The notes beneath the pieces are model-generated. The model did not search any database and was not told where the DNA came from. It saw only the letters and a program-made list of their open reading frames with translations. Below, piece by piece: positions 8,001 through 15,670 of a DNA stretch of 48,664 bases (within the stretch, counting starts at the first letter, position 1; every line of letters begins with the position of its first letter). The DNA is taken from the NCBI GenBank assembly GCA_028293125.1, contig JAQGPJ010000065.1, positions 1 through 48,664 on the forward strand, written 5' to 3'. The stretch comes from Verrucomicrobiales bacterium. GTDB taxonomy: Bacteria; Verrucomicrobiota; Verrucomicrobiia; Verrucomicrobiales; V1-33. A program made the translations under genes and the position numbers.

Positions 8001-10095
8001 CCTGCCACTGGTTGCCCTCCTCGTCCTGGCTGGGATTCACGGTGCCGGTGGTGGTCTCCGCCGCCGGCATGCCGTGCGGGACATCGATCACCGTGGATCC
8101 CGGCCGGTTGCGGGCTCCGGGCTGGATCATCACATTGCCCAGCGGGGAGCGCATCCTGAGCCCAAAGGAGGTGTTGTCGCCGGGCACCACATGCAGCGTC
8201 AGGGAATCCCCGGCCATGAGGGTGATTTGATCCAGGCCGGCGATGCTCGCCGCATCGGCCGCCACCGCGCCGCTGAAGGTCCACCGGGCGATCTCCTGAT
8301 ACCGGGTGCCGCTGTTGTCAATCCGGCCGAAGGCCACGTAACCGCCGGGCGGACGGGAGGGCGGGAGGCGGTTGTCGATCTGGAACTGGCCGCTCCATGA
8401 ATAGACTCCGGCCCTCGCCGGCGTGAAACGCAGGTAGGGCATCCCAACGGCCCCGGCGCTGCGGGAGGAGGTCAGCACCGCTGTGGATTGGTGCCAGGAG
8501 GGCGTGTTGTTGATGAGGGTGCCTCCCCGGTATCCGTTGATGGCCGGGTTCCAAGTCATGGGATGGTAAAAGCCTGCGGCAGTGGCGGGCAGCGCGGGCA
8601 GCTGCCCCGCCTCCCATTGGTTGCCGGCGGTGTCCTCCGCCGGATTGTCCCCGCCTTCGCCGGGCGTGTCCGTGAACACATTGTGCGACGCGGGCAGGCG
8701 GTCGATGGAGACCGGATTCCCCGCCACCGGATTGAAATAGGCCGCACGGGCGGCACCCGCCGGGGAGGACACCACAATGGCCAGCATATCGCCGCTGTTG
8801 AGGAGGATGGCCCTCAGCGGTGATTTGGTCCCCAAATCAATCCCGCTGCGCGTGGGCAGGGTTTCCAAGACGTCCTCCTGATAGAGCTCATCCGGGATGT
8901 AGGTGCCCGGCTCTTCCTGGGTGAACCTGATCATGGTGATCCGCGTGGCCTGCGCACCGCCGCCGCCGCCACTGCCCCCGCCGCCGCCGTCCCTATTCCC
9001 ATTCCCATTCCCGCATTCCAGGATCCCTGTCATTTCATAGAAACCCGGCCTCCAGCTTTTGAAGACCATGGCCGATCTCCGCTCATGGGCGGGGGTTGAT
9101 TCCGGGCCCGCCGCGGACAGCGCCGATGAGCCGGGGCGGTAGCCGGGGTGTGCCCCCTGATTCAACGGCTCCCCGCCCTGCCAGCAGGCACCGACGTCAT
9201 TCCATTTCATCAGCCGGTAATTTTGGAAGTTGGCCGCGGATCCAGTGTGCTCCTCCGTGATTTCCCTGAGGGACCATTCCCCCTCCGGGGACTGGTGATT
9301 GGGGTTGCTTCCCACACTGGAAAAATCAGGAACCGCATTCACCGGTCCCACGCGGGTGATGGTCAACTCATGGCCGGGCACGGTCAGGTGCGCATCGCCG
9401 GATCCGGATGAGGCGGCAGGCATGACCACCATTACCATCCTTTCCCCGTTTTTCACCGGCATGGACCGCAGCCCGGGCACTGTCGCCAAGTCGAGGGTGG
9501 CCCCATGGGCCACTTTGGTCTCCCACTGGTCCACCCAGTGACCATCCGGAGACAGCCTGCCGAAAATCAGGACGGTGGCGGTGTGCCAGGCCGCCGGGTC
9601 GCCGCAGAGGATCCTGCCGCTCCATGAGTAGAGTCCAGCATCTGTTGGCTGGAAAGCCACGGCGGCGGGGCGGGGTTTCCCCTCATACCATTCCCCCCGC
9701 GAGGTCAGGATTCCATTGCTGGTCCGGTAGGAGGGGTGGTTCCCACCCTCCCTGTCATCAGGGCTCCACGGGAAGTCCCCCGCGAAAGAGTCATCCATCT
9801 CGTTTCCGTCGGGAAGAAGGTTGGAGTACATGGCCTCGTTCCGGTGCGGCACGGAGGTGCCGTCATCCGCGATCCGGTAAAAAGTCCAGGAGCCCCCGGT
9901 CACGCTGTAGCGAGGGACGATCGCGGTAGTGGCAGTGGCAGTGGCGGTAGTGTTGTTGTTGTTGGCGGGGCTCAGACTTGCAGGGGCCGGCACCGTGAAG
10001 GCGGCATGGCCGGTTCCTGCCAGCAGATTGCCGGCAAGGAAGAGGATGCGGATGATGCCATGCATCCATCGCTTTCGGTTGGCGGGTTTATTCAT
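5086..10095 (-). CDS. Giant exported protein: five beta modules plus clan GH-A-like glycosidase domain
   Basis: This 1669-residue protein starts at MNKPANRKRW and has a signal peptide (residues about 11-31, ending GTGHA). Five modules of about 205 residues follow. Each begins near a GxxW motif (about residues 68, 272, 491, 694, 903) and each carries an AGxYSWSG-type strand (about 153, 349, 562, 771, 984). Low-complexity Gly/Asn linkers occur at about 362-380. The C-terminal part (about 1165-1600) resembles a (beta/alpha)8 hydrolase of clan GH-A (GH39/GH51-like). It has an acid/base candidate in YWEVGNEPD (E1311), a nucleophile candidate in FASEYDP (E1462) and a terminal beta segment ending TITLLLVNP. 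It probably cleaves an arabinose-, xylose- or related plant or algal glycan outside the cell; the exact substrate cannot be read from the sequence. It is divergent from the prepilin-like gene at 10311. Confidence 0.8.
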   Translation of the reverse strand: MNKPANRKRWMHGIIRILFLAGNLLAGTGHAAFTVPAPASLSPANNNNTTATATATTAIVPRYSVTGGSWTFYRIADDGTSVPHRNEAMYSNLLPDGNEMDDSFAGDFPWSPDDREGGNHPSYRTSNGILTSRGEWYEGKPRPAAVAFQPTDAGLYSWSGRILCGDPAAWHTATVLIFGRLSPDGHWVDQWETKVAHGATLDLATVPGLRSMPVKNGERMVMVVMPAASSGSGDAHLTVPGHELTITRVGPVNAVPDFSSVGSNPNHQSPEGEWSLREITEEHTGSAANFQNYRLMKWNDVGACWQGGEPLNQGAHPGYRPGSSALSAAGPESTPAHERRSAMVFKSWRPGFYEMTGILECGNGNGNRDGGGGGSGGGGGAQATRITMIRFTQEEPGTYIPDELYQEDVLETLPTRSGIDLGTKSPLRAILLNSGDMLAIVVSSPAGAARAAYFNPVAGNPVSIDRLPASHNVFTDTPGEGGDNPAEDTAGNQWEAGQLPALPATAAGFYHPMTWNPAINGYRGGTLINNTPSWHQSTAVLTSSRSAGAVGMPYLRFTPARAGVYSWSGQFQIDNRLPPSRPPGGYVAFGRIDNSGTRYQEIARWTFSGAVAADAASIAGLDQITLMAGDSLTLHVVPGDNTSFGLRMRSPLGNVMIQPGARNRPGSTVIDVPHGMPAAETTTGTVNPSQDEEGNQWQVYQIPGGDPAAVSSYVPMVWDSAAHHSGQGRWRGTAMTAGGPGWYSADFALNSARDGMSSPGGVASLVFTPAKAGTYSWKGLVQIADWGRSGVGGKGNIRFGKISGTAYTGLHTKDFTPAQAAQEFDLGGIPALQGVALAARESLAISLHPGTNSSPALCLNPPRVKNNRLFIRSVVDGATTLLPVSTRMPDESGLNPRPGPVAGEEWWAFKVRDCTTDPVAAIADPPQYEGLTWNRAARRWTTATNAVAGPYPIWWPLEDMMGAARSTTSRYYGISGLSFKAGAAGVYAWEGKIKLNNWGGFSNTACLVFGKVTASGSCTVLGNQRCPMAPHGSTTVDMQELSFLTPVTLRKDDGLILALAPGDEAWAPGQTDRVVAAELSADTGPRPLLIEKIRNASPVDSSDLSRPHLIDVSAEGVPFDKRLLGQAGGLKRLPKPGETPGGAPSFAPGILVRGPVAAAESWFTQAAPATPSHPAISPTVTTWKSGLNPDPAKPGYYWARTVLNFMRNLKAAGCVPLLGVDAGRLHYPLLTEPSQVLSQDNIRELAELAGDYVRYVNYTIRHFTVENPPTLMADPKDYNLLQTMAGGLEDKLPRASDTVTDCATYWEVGNEPDHRTAVNYNYGEAYRAIEARMRAVNAEIKGLDPSIPDLKIGPALGSGEFWSLRPRTMEIFKPGYAGQTDFIAIHPYDSLQKVLVPWRHLVLASPPASPLQFWNAGREMEAGLRSLRSPAGALFSLREGLVDEYITRMGRARKNLEIFASEYDPMSHAQIWAPAGRLAGQLPQMTLYGVLANMETLFILRDRGYNGACWWYHDVNMPVTGDATGARDTAVASLKLYQKLNAHLGDKVIYQYAPVAYHGGDGGDGVRIYATRDTATGKLSIWCGNLWQERPARVRLGIRGPAATASSATVERLAAVGTTGLGSRFLTWNTASQPNAVDWSEPQPVPIQELSDFELDLPPATITLLLVNP

Positions 10096-10310
10096 TATCG
10101 ATAACACAGCATACGGGGCGGGCGGGCATGAAGGACTCCCTGTGGAGCACACTTTTCCCGGGCTCCTGCTCCGGCTCCTTTCCCATCCTTGCAGCCACAG
10201 GGCTGTGGAAATGCTGGTCAACGCGCCGCGGATTGGTTATCCTAAGCGGGAAAACCGCATCCCCATCCCCAGGCCTGCCCGCATCCTGTGCTCGCCCCTG
10301 TCTCTGTCCT

Positions 10311-11042
10311 ATGAAACTGTCAGCGCACTTTCCCGATAGGCCGCACCGTTCCCGCCTAGGAATCTTTCTTGGGAATGCGGGCTTCACCCGCTCGGAACTG
10401 AACACCGTCATCACGCTGGTCATGATGTTGGCGGTTTGGGTTATGCTTCCCTTTGGCAAGGGCCACCCCATCACGCCGGCGATGCGTGTCAACTCCGCCT
10501 CCAGAACCGGCAAAGCCATTTACACCTGGATGCAGGCCTACGCCAATGACAACAACGGGAAATTCCCCGAGGCTCCGGATTTCTCCAACACCGCCTTCCG
10601 CCAGCTCTTTGTGGCCAAATACCTCGACGATGAGCAGGGCTTCGCCATTCCCATGGACGCCTGGCTGAACCAAGCGCCGGGGGGCAATAAAAAGCCGGAC
10701 AATGACATCGGGAATGGACCGGACTTCGCCCAGGCGCTGGCACCGGGTGAATGCTCGTGGGCCTACGTGACCGGGCTGACGCCCCGGTCGGATCCCACGC
10801 TGCCGTTGCTGGGCAACGCCTTCTCGGAAACCATCGGAGTCTATGCAAAGAACCAGAACAAAAAGGGCGGTGTCTTCAAAGGAGAAAAAGCGATCTGGAT
10901 CAGTGTCGGCGGCACAGCGCGGGTGGTTGACCTGGGGAAGGATCTGACCGTCACGGAGGAAAAGGACGGCAAAACCGTCAATGTCTATTCCAAGGAATGG
11001 GGCACGGCGCCGGGGAATGTGAGGAATCCGGCGGGAGGTTAA
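10311..11042 (+). CDS. Prepilin-like protein, tandem copy 1
   Basis: This 243-residue protein has a 24-residue basic leader ending in G, then FTRSEL and a hydrophobic helix (about 30-48). This is a type IV prepilin/pseudopilin signature: cleavage after G24, with Glu at position 5 of the mature protein (E29). The helix is followed by an amphipathic stretch (SRTGKAIYTWMQAYANDNNG) of the kind found in GspG/GspH-type pseudopilins, and then a Verrucomicrobia-style globular domain. It is nearly identical over about 150 residues to the next gene, so the pair is a recent tandem duplication. The TAA stop lies inside the inverted end of a dispersed repeat. The start at 10311 is preferred because it gives the leader. 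No prepilin peptidase or secretion ATPase is nearby. Confidence 0.8.
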   Translation: MKLSAHFPDRPHRSRLGIFLGNAGFTRSELNTVITLVMMLAVWVMLPFGKGHPITPAMRVNSASRTGKAIYTWMQAYANDNNGKFPEAPDFSNTAFRQLFVAKYLDDEQGFAIPMDAWLNQAPGGNKKPDNDIGNGPDFAQALAPGECSWAYVTGLTPRSDPTLPLLGNAFSETIGVYAKNQNKKGGVFKGEKAIWISVGGTARVVDLGKDLTVTEEKDGKTVNVYSKEWGTAPGNVRNPAGG

Positions 11043-11200
11043 AGGGTTCAGGGTTCAGGGGGCATGGTTATTAGTTACTAGTTATTGGGCCAGGCTGATG
11101 GATTCATGGAGCGCGGAAGCTTGGGACCACACATTTTCACTCCGGTCAGATTTCAGTTTGTCCATCCAGTCGATCCAGTCCACCCTGAATCTTTTAACCT
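11036..11200 (-). repeat. Dispersed intergenic inverted-end element, copy 2 (best preserved ends)
   Basis: The ends AGGTTAAAGGGTTCAGGG (11036-11053) and CCCTGAATCTTTTAACCT (11183-11200) pair over 18 positions, with only two G-T mismatches that would be G-U pairs in RNA. Eight T residues follow the right end. The body, read on the minus strand, matches the other copies (TGGATGGACAAACTGAAA, CCCAAGCTTCC, CATGAATCCA, AATAACY heptamers). The element fills the whole gap between two genes and supplies the upstream gene's TAA stop. Confidence 0.8.
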
Positions 11201-11210
11201 TTTTTTTCCT

Positions 11211-11915
11211 ATGAAATCCGCCGCTCATCCCCTCCCCAAAACGCGCCGCCGGACCCAAGCCTTCACCCGCCGGGAGCTTCTGTTCACCCTCGTGCTGCTA
11301 GTGGTTGCAGCGGCCTTGTTTGCTGGCTGGCCTCCCGGCTACCGCATCCCTGCATCGAGACGCATCAATAGCGCCGCCAAAACGGGAAAAGCCATTCACA
11401 CCTGGCTGCAGGCATACGCCATTGAGCATAACGGCAAATTTCCCGAGGCTCCGGACTTTTCCAACACCGCCTTCCGCCAGCTTTTTGTGAAAAAATACCT
11501 TGACGATGAGCAGGGCTTCGCCATCCCGGGGGACGCCTGGCTGAACCACGCGCCGGGAGGCAATAAAAAGCCGGACAACGACATCGGGGAGGAACCGGAC
11601 TTCGCCCAGGCGCTGATGCCGGGTGAATGCTCGTGGGCCTACGTGACCGGGCTGACGCCCCGGTCGGATCCCACGCTGCCGTTGCTGGGGAACGCCTTCT
11701 CGGAAACCATCGGAGTCTATGCCAAGAACCGGACCCAAAAGGGCGGTGTTTTCGGCGGGGAAAATGGCGTATGGGTCACCGTCGGAGGCTCGGCGAGAGC
11801 GCAGCCACTGAGCCGGGACCTGACTATCACCGGCGAGAAAAACGGCAAAACCGTCAATGTCTATTCCAAGGAATGGGGCACGGAGCCGGGGAATGTGAGG
11901 AATCCGGCGGGCTGA
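11211..11915 (+). CDS. Prepilin-like protein, tandem copy 2
   Basis: This 234-residue paralogue of the gene at 10311 has a 17-residue leader (MKSAAHPLPKTRRRTQA) followed by FTRREL and a hydrophobic helix (about 23-40). The leader residue before the cleavage site is Ala rather than Gly, which prepilin peptidases sometimes tolerate. Residues about 55-170 are almost identical to copy 1 and include a DNA stretch of about 70 bases without change (from 11627), which suggests recent duplication or gene conversion. The N-terminal leaders and C-terminal thirds differ more. The start at 11211 lies directly after the repeat and its T-tract, so its 5' untranslated region is short or repeat-derived. Likely an inner-membrane/periplasm pilin-like subunit. 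Confidence 0.8.
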   Translation: MKSAAHPLPKTRRRTQAFTRRELLFTLVLLVVAAALFAGWPPGYRIPASRRINSAAKTGKAIHTWLQAYAIEHNGKFPEAPDFSNTAFRQLFVKKYLDDEQGFAIPGDAWLNHAPGGNKKPDNDIGEEPDFAQALMPGECSWAYVTGLTPRSDPTLPLLGNAFSETIGVYAKNRTQKGGVFGGENGVWVTVGGSARAQPLSRDLTITGEKNGKTVNVYSKEWGTEPGNVRNPAG

Positions 11916-11930
11916 GCCAGAGGGGGAGAT

Positions 11931-12124
11931 TGAAGGTTCAGGGTTCAGAGTTCAGGGGGTGGTTATCGGTTAATAGATACTGGGCCGGTCTCATGGATTC
12001 ATGGAGCCTGGAAGTCTGGAGCCACGCCTCTCCACTCAGGGAGCAGGGCAGCTTTCAGTTTGTCCACTCCGTCCGTCCGATCCAGTTCGCCCTCTCAGTC
12101 CATTCTGAGCGCTTCAGCTCCTTT
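11931..12124 (-). repeat. Dispersed intergenic inverted-end element, copy 3
   Basis: It has the same orientation as copy 2. It carries GGTTCAGGGTTCAGAGTTCAGG at one end, then GGTTATCGGTTAATAG, ATGGATTCATGGAGC and TTTCAGTTTGTCCACTC. The far end is degraded. It begins about 15 bases after the stop of the second prepilin-like gene and abuts the stop of the small membrane protein on the minus strand. Confidence 0.7.
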
Positions 12125-12300
12125 CAGGATTTCCTCCCCCATTTGACTGCCCGATTCCAAAACACAATGATCAGGCCCGCCGCTACATAAACTATGACCA
12201 GCGCAGTCCAGAAATTCCCCTGCAATTTAACCACATTAAAATCGCGCATCAAAAAAATGATCGATAATATGCCAAATATATTCTCAGCAGCGGTTTTCAC
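12124..12300 (-). CDS. Small two-helix membrane protein with GTG start (58 aa)
   Basis: Read on the minus strand, a GTG at 12300 opens a 58-codon frame: (M)KTAAENIFGILSIIFLMRDF, then a second hydrophobic segment (FWTALVIVYVAAGLIIVFW) and a basic end (NRAVKWGRKS). It aligns with the 59-residue protein at 2165-2344: same length, FGxL at the same position, an Asp between the helices, a Gly in helix 2 and a basic tail. The GTG aligns with that gene's ATG. An internal ATG at 12249 would drop the first helix. No Shine-Dalgarno sequence is visible. Function unknown; both copies end against a dispersed repeat. Confidence 0.55.
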   Translation of the reverse strand: MKTAAENIFGILSIIFLMRDFNVVKLQGNFWTALVIVYVAAGLIIVFWNRAVKWGRKS

Positions 12301-12578
12301 GGATGATGAAAGGATGAGCGTTTGAAGCTTGGCGCATCAAGGCCTGCCAGCTTTGACCACCGGTGACTGTCAGCAGTGGGAATGGACGCCATTCCCATGG
12401 AGGTGAAAGCGAAAAAACACGGGTTTGATCTTTAAAGCAGCTGGCCAGTCCGCAGAGCGCTCTGAGACTCCGGACCCGTTTTCAACGATACGCCTTGCCC
12501 GGCGGAGCGCAGTGCCACAGAGCGGGGAATTCCCATTTCAAGCTTCACCCACGCAGGGAAATTTGTTAAGAACGGCTC

Positions 12579-13058
12579 ATGACGAGCACACACAGTCCCC
12601 ACAGCCGCAGCTACAGAACCCACGCCGCCCGGTGAATGGATGTTGGGCGCTGCTGCTGTCCCTGATGCTCCTGATTGGATTCATCGCCGCAACCGCTTTT
12701 CACCAGCAACAGGGGATTGTTGAGAACGCCCGCAGGACGGATACCCGCGTTTTGGCCAAAGGCATCGCGGAGGCTCTGGTGCAGTATCGGGCGGATCAGG
12801 GCCATTATCCCTAGCCGCCCGCACCCGGCACGGTGGAGAACACTGACACCAACACCGACACGGATACCGACACCTCCGATGAGGAGGGCCTCATCCGAAT
12901 ATTGATCGGCAGGGAGCCGGAGCCCAGCCCCATAAGCCCGCACCGGGGAATCAACCACTTGGACGGCATGAAGTCCGCCAAGATCCGCGCCACCGGTCCC
13001 CGCCGGGAAGGACGGCAAATGGGAGACTTGGGAGGACAATCCCAAATCTTGGGATTGA
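12579..13058 (+). pseudogene. Dead copy of the tailed pseudopilin-like family
   Basis: The DNA matches the paralogue at 13868 but has three lesions. The ATG at 12579 is out of frame with the body, so an early frameshift is needed. The in-frame TAG at 12812-12814 replaces a Gly codon of the paralogue (HYP-stop-PP against HFPGPP). After the conserved TGPR segment, about 200 bases are missing, and the remaining AGKDGKWETWEDNPKSWD end is in another frame. The membrane helix (RRPVNGCWALLLSLMLLIGF) and the DTDTDTDTSDEEG segment are still readable. The upstream GGGAAATTTG promoter block is also preserved. Confidence 0.75.
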
Positions 13059-13115
13059 AAGTTAATGCTTTTTCATTTCACAGGCACAACAGTATTCGAG
13101 TACCATGTAAATACT

Positions 13116-13814
13116 ATGGATGCACAAAATACCTCCAAAGAGCTTCCCCCAACAACCCCGCCCCCGCCTACAAGACCCGAGCGGGTGCCCCCGCCCCCGC
13201 CCGTTGATGACAGAGAAAGCCCCCTCAAATGGCTGCTGCTACTCCTGATTTTGGTGGGGCTTTTCGTAATGCCATTTTTCCTGAATCGACGGCAGCCTGA
13301 CCGCAAAAGCAGCGACTCCCGGGTGCTGGGCAAGGGCATTGCGGACGCCATCACGCAGTACTACGGAGACTACAACCGGCTGCCCCGCCCCGCCAGCGCC
13401 ACCGCCGGTAAGGACGCCGATACTGACACCTCCACCGCGGAGGGCATGATCCGGATCCTGACCGGAAAGGAGCCGGGGGAATCAGTCACTGTGCAGAACT
13501 CCCGCAAAACCAACTACCTCGAAGGCATGAAGGCCGCCAAAGCCCGCACCGGCGTCCGCCAGGCGGAGGCCAAAGGCAGTGACAAATGGGTGAGCGGGCT
13601 GGTGATGGACGAAGGCACGCTGGAGGCGGTGGATGGCTGGGGCGGCTACTACCGCATCCGCATGGACTCCAACTACGACGGCGAAATGGTCAATCCCAAC
13701 ACCAAGGAAGTGGGCGAAGGTCGCCAGAAGCTGCCCAACCGGGTCATTATCTGGGGTGCCGGGAAGGATGGCAAGTGGGAGACTTGGGATGACAATGTGA
13801 AATCGTGGGACTGA
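13116..13814 (+). CDS. Pseudopilin-like protein with proline-rich N-terminal tail (copy A)
   Basis: This 232-residue protein has a cytoplasmic tail rich in Pro (residues about 10-38), one membrane helix (KWLLLLLILVGLFVMPFFL, about 44-62) and then an amphipathic helix (SRVLGKGIADAITQYYGDYN). The latter resembles the alpha spine of GspG-type pseudopilins, including the following RLP. The C-terminal part has VDGWGGYYRIRMD and IIWGAGKDGKWETW, which recall the DxWGxPYxY and SxGxDGxxG motifs of the GspG calcium-loop domain. There is no prepilin cleavage motif before the helix, and the acidic DADTDTS repeat lies between helix and domain. It is one of four intact paralogues here. Role unknown; a membrane-anchored pilin-derived protein is the best guess. 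Confidence 0.75.
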   Translation: MDAQNTSKELPPTTPPPPTRPERVPPPPPVDDRESPLKWLLLLLILVGLFVMPFFLNRRQPDRKSSDSRVLGKGIADAITQYYGDYNRLPRPASATAGKDADTDTSTAEGMIRILTGKEPGESVTVQNSRKTNYLEGMKAAKARTGVRQAEAKGSDKWVSGLVMDEGTLEAVDGWGGYYRIRMDSNYDGEMVNPNTKEVGEGRQKLPNRVIIWGAGKDGKWETWDDNVKSWD

Positions 13815-13830
13815 GGCAAAGGGAAGCAAT

Positions 13831-13859
13831 TAACAGGCGCATGGAAATTTGCTAAACTG
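13831..13859 (+). promoter_or_regulatory. Promoter of copy B, near-leaderless
   Basis: TTAACA (13831-13836) and TAAACT (13854-13859) are separated by 17 bases. The ATG is at 13868, so transcription would begin within a few bases of the start codon. The GGAAATTTGCTA block recurs at 20943-20953 and before the dead copy (12561-12570). Confidence 0.55.
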
Positions 13860-13867
13860 AAGATGTT

Positions 13868-14563
13868 ATGAGCACAGAGGAAACCTCCCGCCTTGATCCA
13901 TCCCCGGTGCCGCAACCCCATTCACCGCCCCCGCGCCGGCCTGTGAATGGATGTCTGGCGCTGCTGCTGTGCCTGATGCTTCTGGTTGGATTGATCGCGG
14001 CAGCCTCTTTTCACCAAAAGCAGAGGTTCATTGAGAACGTCCGCAGGGTGGATACCCGCGTTTGTGGCAAAGGCATCGCGGACGCGGTTATGGAATATTA
14101 TGCGGACCAAGCCCATTTTCCAGGGCCGCCCATGTCCGGCACGGCAAAGGGCATGGGCACCGACACGGAAACCGACACATCCGATGAGGAGGGGCTCATC
14201 AGAATACTGGTCGGCCGGGAGCCGGAGCCCGGCCCCATGAGCCCGCACCGCGGGATCAACCACCTCGAAGGCATGAAGTCCGCCAAATTCCGCAGCACCG
14301 GTCCCCGCCAAGCTGAAGCCAAAGGAAGCGACCGATGGGTGAGCGGACTCGTAGACGACCGGGGCCGGCTGGAGGCGGTGGATGGCTGGGGCGGTTATTT
14401 CCGCATCCGGCTGGATACCGATGGCGATCGGGAGGTGGTCAATCCCAACTTGGAGGAGGCCGCTGCCGGTCGGCCAAAGCTGTCCGTTCAGGCCATCGTC
14501 TGGAGCGCCGGCAAGGACGGCAAATGGGAGACTTGGGATGACAATGTGAAATCGTGGGACTGA
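13868..14563 (+). CDS. Pseudopilin-like protein with N-terminal tail (copy B)
   Basis: This 231-residue protein has the family layout: a Pro-rich tail (about 10-24), a membrane helix (LALLLCLMLLVGLIAAASF), the spine VDTRVCGKGIADAVMEYYAD, an acidic GTDTETDTSDEEG segment, LIRILVGREPEPG, the conserved RGINHLEGMKSAK block, DGWGGYFRIRLDTDGD, and a terminal AGKDGKWETWDDNVKSWD. It is closest to the dead copy at 12579, with which it shares the EPEPxPxSPHRGINHL insertion absent from the other copies. It lies 53 bases after copy A and 66 before copy C. Each gene has its own upstream promoter-like block, so they may be separate units rather than one operon. Confidence 0.75.
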   Translation: MSTEETSRLDPSPVPQPHSPPPRRPVNGCLALLLCLMLLVGLIAAASFHQKQRFIENVRRVDTRVCGKGIADAVMEYYADQAHFPGPPMSGTAKGMGTDTETDTSDEEGLIRILVGREPEPGPMSPHRGINHLEGMKSAKFRSTGPRQAEAKGSDRWVSGLVDDRGRLEAVDGWGGYFRIRLDTDGDREVVNPNLEEAAAGRPKLSVQAIVWSAGKDGKWETWDDNVKSWD

Positions 14564-14629
14564 GGATGTGATTTCCCGTTCACAGGCGGGGAATTTATGA
14601 CCCTGTATGTTCATCATCATATAAACACC

Positions 14630-15304
14630 ATGAATACAGAGAATGCCTCCCGCCGTGCTTCATCCCCGGTGCCGTCATCGGACGGCATGGCAGGGCCCAT
14701 GAAATGGCTGCTACTGGTGCCGCTGATTTCGGCATTCATGATCGTGCCACTGCTTTACGACAAGTATTTTCCCAAGGGGAACAGAGTCGATTCACGGGCT
14801 CTGAGCAAGGACATCGCGAACGCCATCACGCAGTATTCCGCAGACTACAACCGGCTGCCCCGGCCCGCCAGCGTCAGCGCCAACGCCGGTGCGGACCATG
14901 ATGCCGACACTGACACCTCCGCCGCGGAGGGCCTGATCAGAATCCTGACGGGAAAGGAGGAGGTGGGGGAAGCGGCCACCGTGCAGAATTCCCGGAAAAC
15001 CAACTACCTCGAAGGCATGAAGGCCGCCAAGACCCGCACCGGTATCCGCAAGGCGGAAGTGGCCGGGAGTGACAAGTGGGTAAGCGGTCTGGTGATAGAG
15101 GAAGGCAGTCCGGAAGCGGTTGATGGCTGGGGAAACTATTTCCTCATCCGTCTGGACTCCAATAATGACGGCGAAGTCGCCAACCCCAATACGGATGAGG
15201 TGGCCGACGGCCGCCTGAAGCTGGCTCACCGGGCCATCGTCTGGAGCGCCGGAAAGGATGGCAAATGGGAGACGTGGGGGGACAACTTAAAATCGTGGGA
15301 TTGA
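14630..15304 (+). CDS. Pseudopilin-like protein with N-terminal tail (copy C)
   Basis: This 224-residue protein has a Ser/Pro tail, a membrane helix (KWLLLVPLISAFMIVPLLY, about 25-43), the spine SRALSKDIANAITQYSADYN, DADTDTSAAEGLIRILTGKE, the SRKTNYLEGMKAAK block and DGWGNYFLIRLDSNNDG, ending GKWETWGDNLKSWD. It is closest to copies A and D. The tail is not cleavable by the prepilin rules that can be read here. The downstream gap holds dispersed repeat copy 4, starting 25 bases after the stop. Confidence 0.75.
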   Translation: MNTENASRRASSPVPSSDGMAGPMKWLLLVPLISAFMIVPLLYDKYFPKGNRVDSRALSKDIANAITQYSADYNRLPRPASVSANAGADHDADTDTSAAEGLIRILTGKEEVGEAATVQNSRKTNYLEGMKAAKTRTGIRKAEVAGSDKWVSGLVIEEGSPEAVDGWGNYFLIRLDSNNDGEVANPNTDEVADGRLKLAHRAIVWSAGKDGKWETWGDNLKSWD

Positions 15305-15328
15305 GAATGCGGACGGCGCATGAGGGGA

Positions 15329-15520
15329 GATGTTAAAAAGTTCAGGGGTCAGGAGAAAAGGCTGCAGGATGGACTGAGTGGATTGAATAGGCAAAGTGAA
15401 AGCCTCGCGCAGCAGGAGGACACGGCTCCAGGCTTCCAAGCTCTGCGAACCCACGTCCCTGACACCCAATAACCAGTAACAAATAACCACTCCCTAAACT
15501 CTAAGCCCTGAATCTTGCCA
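15329..15520 (+). repeat. Dispersed intergenic inverted-end element, copy 4 (degraded)
   Basis: It starts GATGTTAAAAAGTTCAGGGG, has AGGATGGACTGAGTGGA, GGCTTCCAAGCT, CCAATAACCAGTAACAAATAACC, and ends near CTAAGCCCTGAATC. It has the same orientation as copies 1 and 6. It lies in the 400-base gap before the gene at 15705. The next 150 bases show nothing recognisable until the promoter. Confidence 0.7.
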
Positions 15521-15670
15521 AAAAAATTACCGGTCCACGGACGGCGGCCTGCCGCTGTTCAGGCCTGATGAATGGCTGGGCATACCGGTTGTTGGAAAAG
15601 CTCAAATGGACTGCATGCCTCGCATAAAAGGGAGCAATTTTAGAAATTCTTGCAGATTCATAAGAAAATT

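Noticed and set aside
6772-8400. Plus-strand frame of about 540 codons inside the giant glycosidase-like gene
   Set aside because: It is antisense to beta modules that repeat five times at protein level; the antisense frame has no domain.
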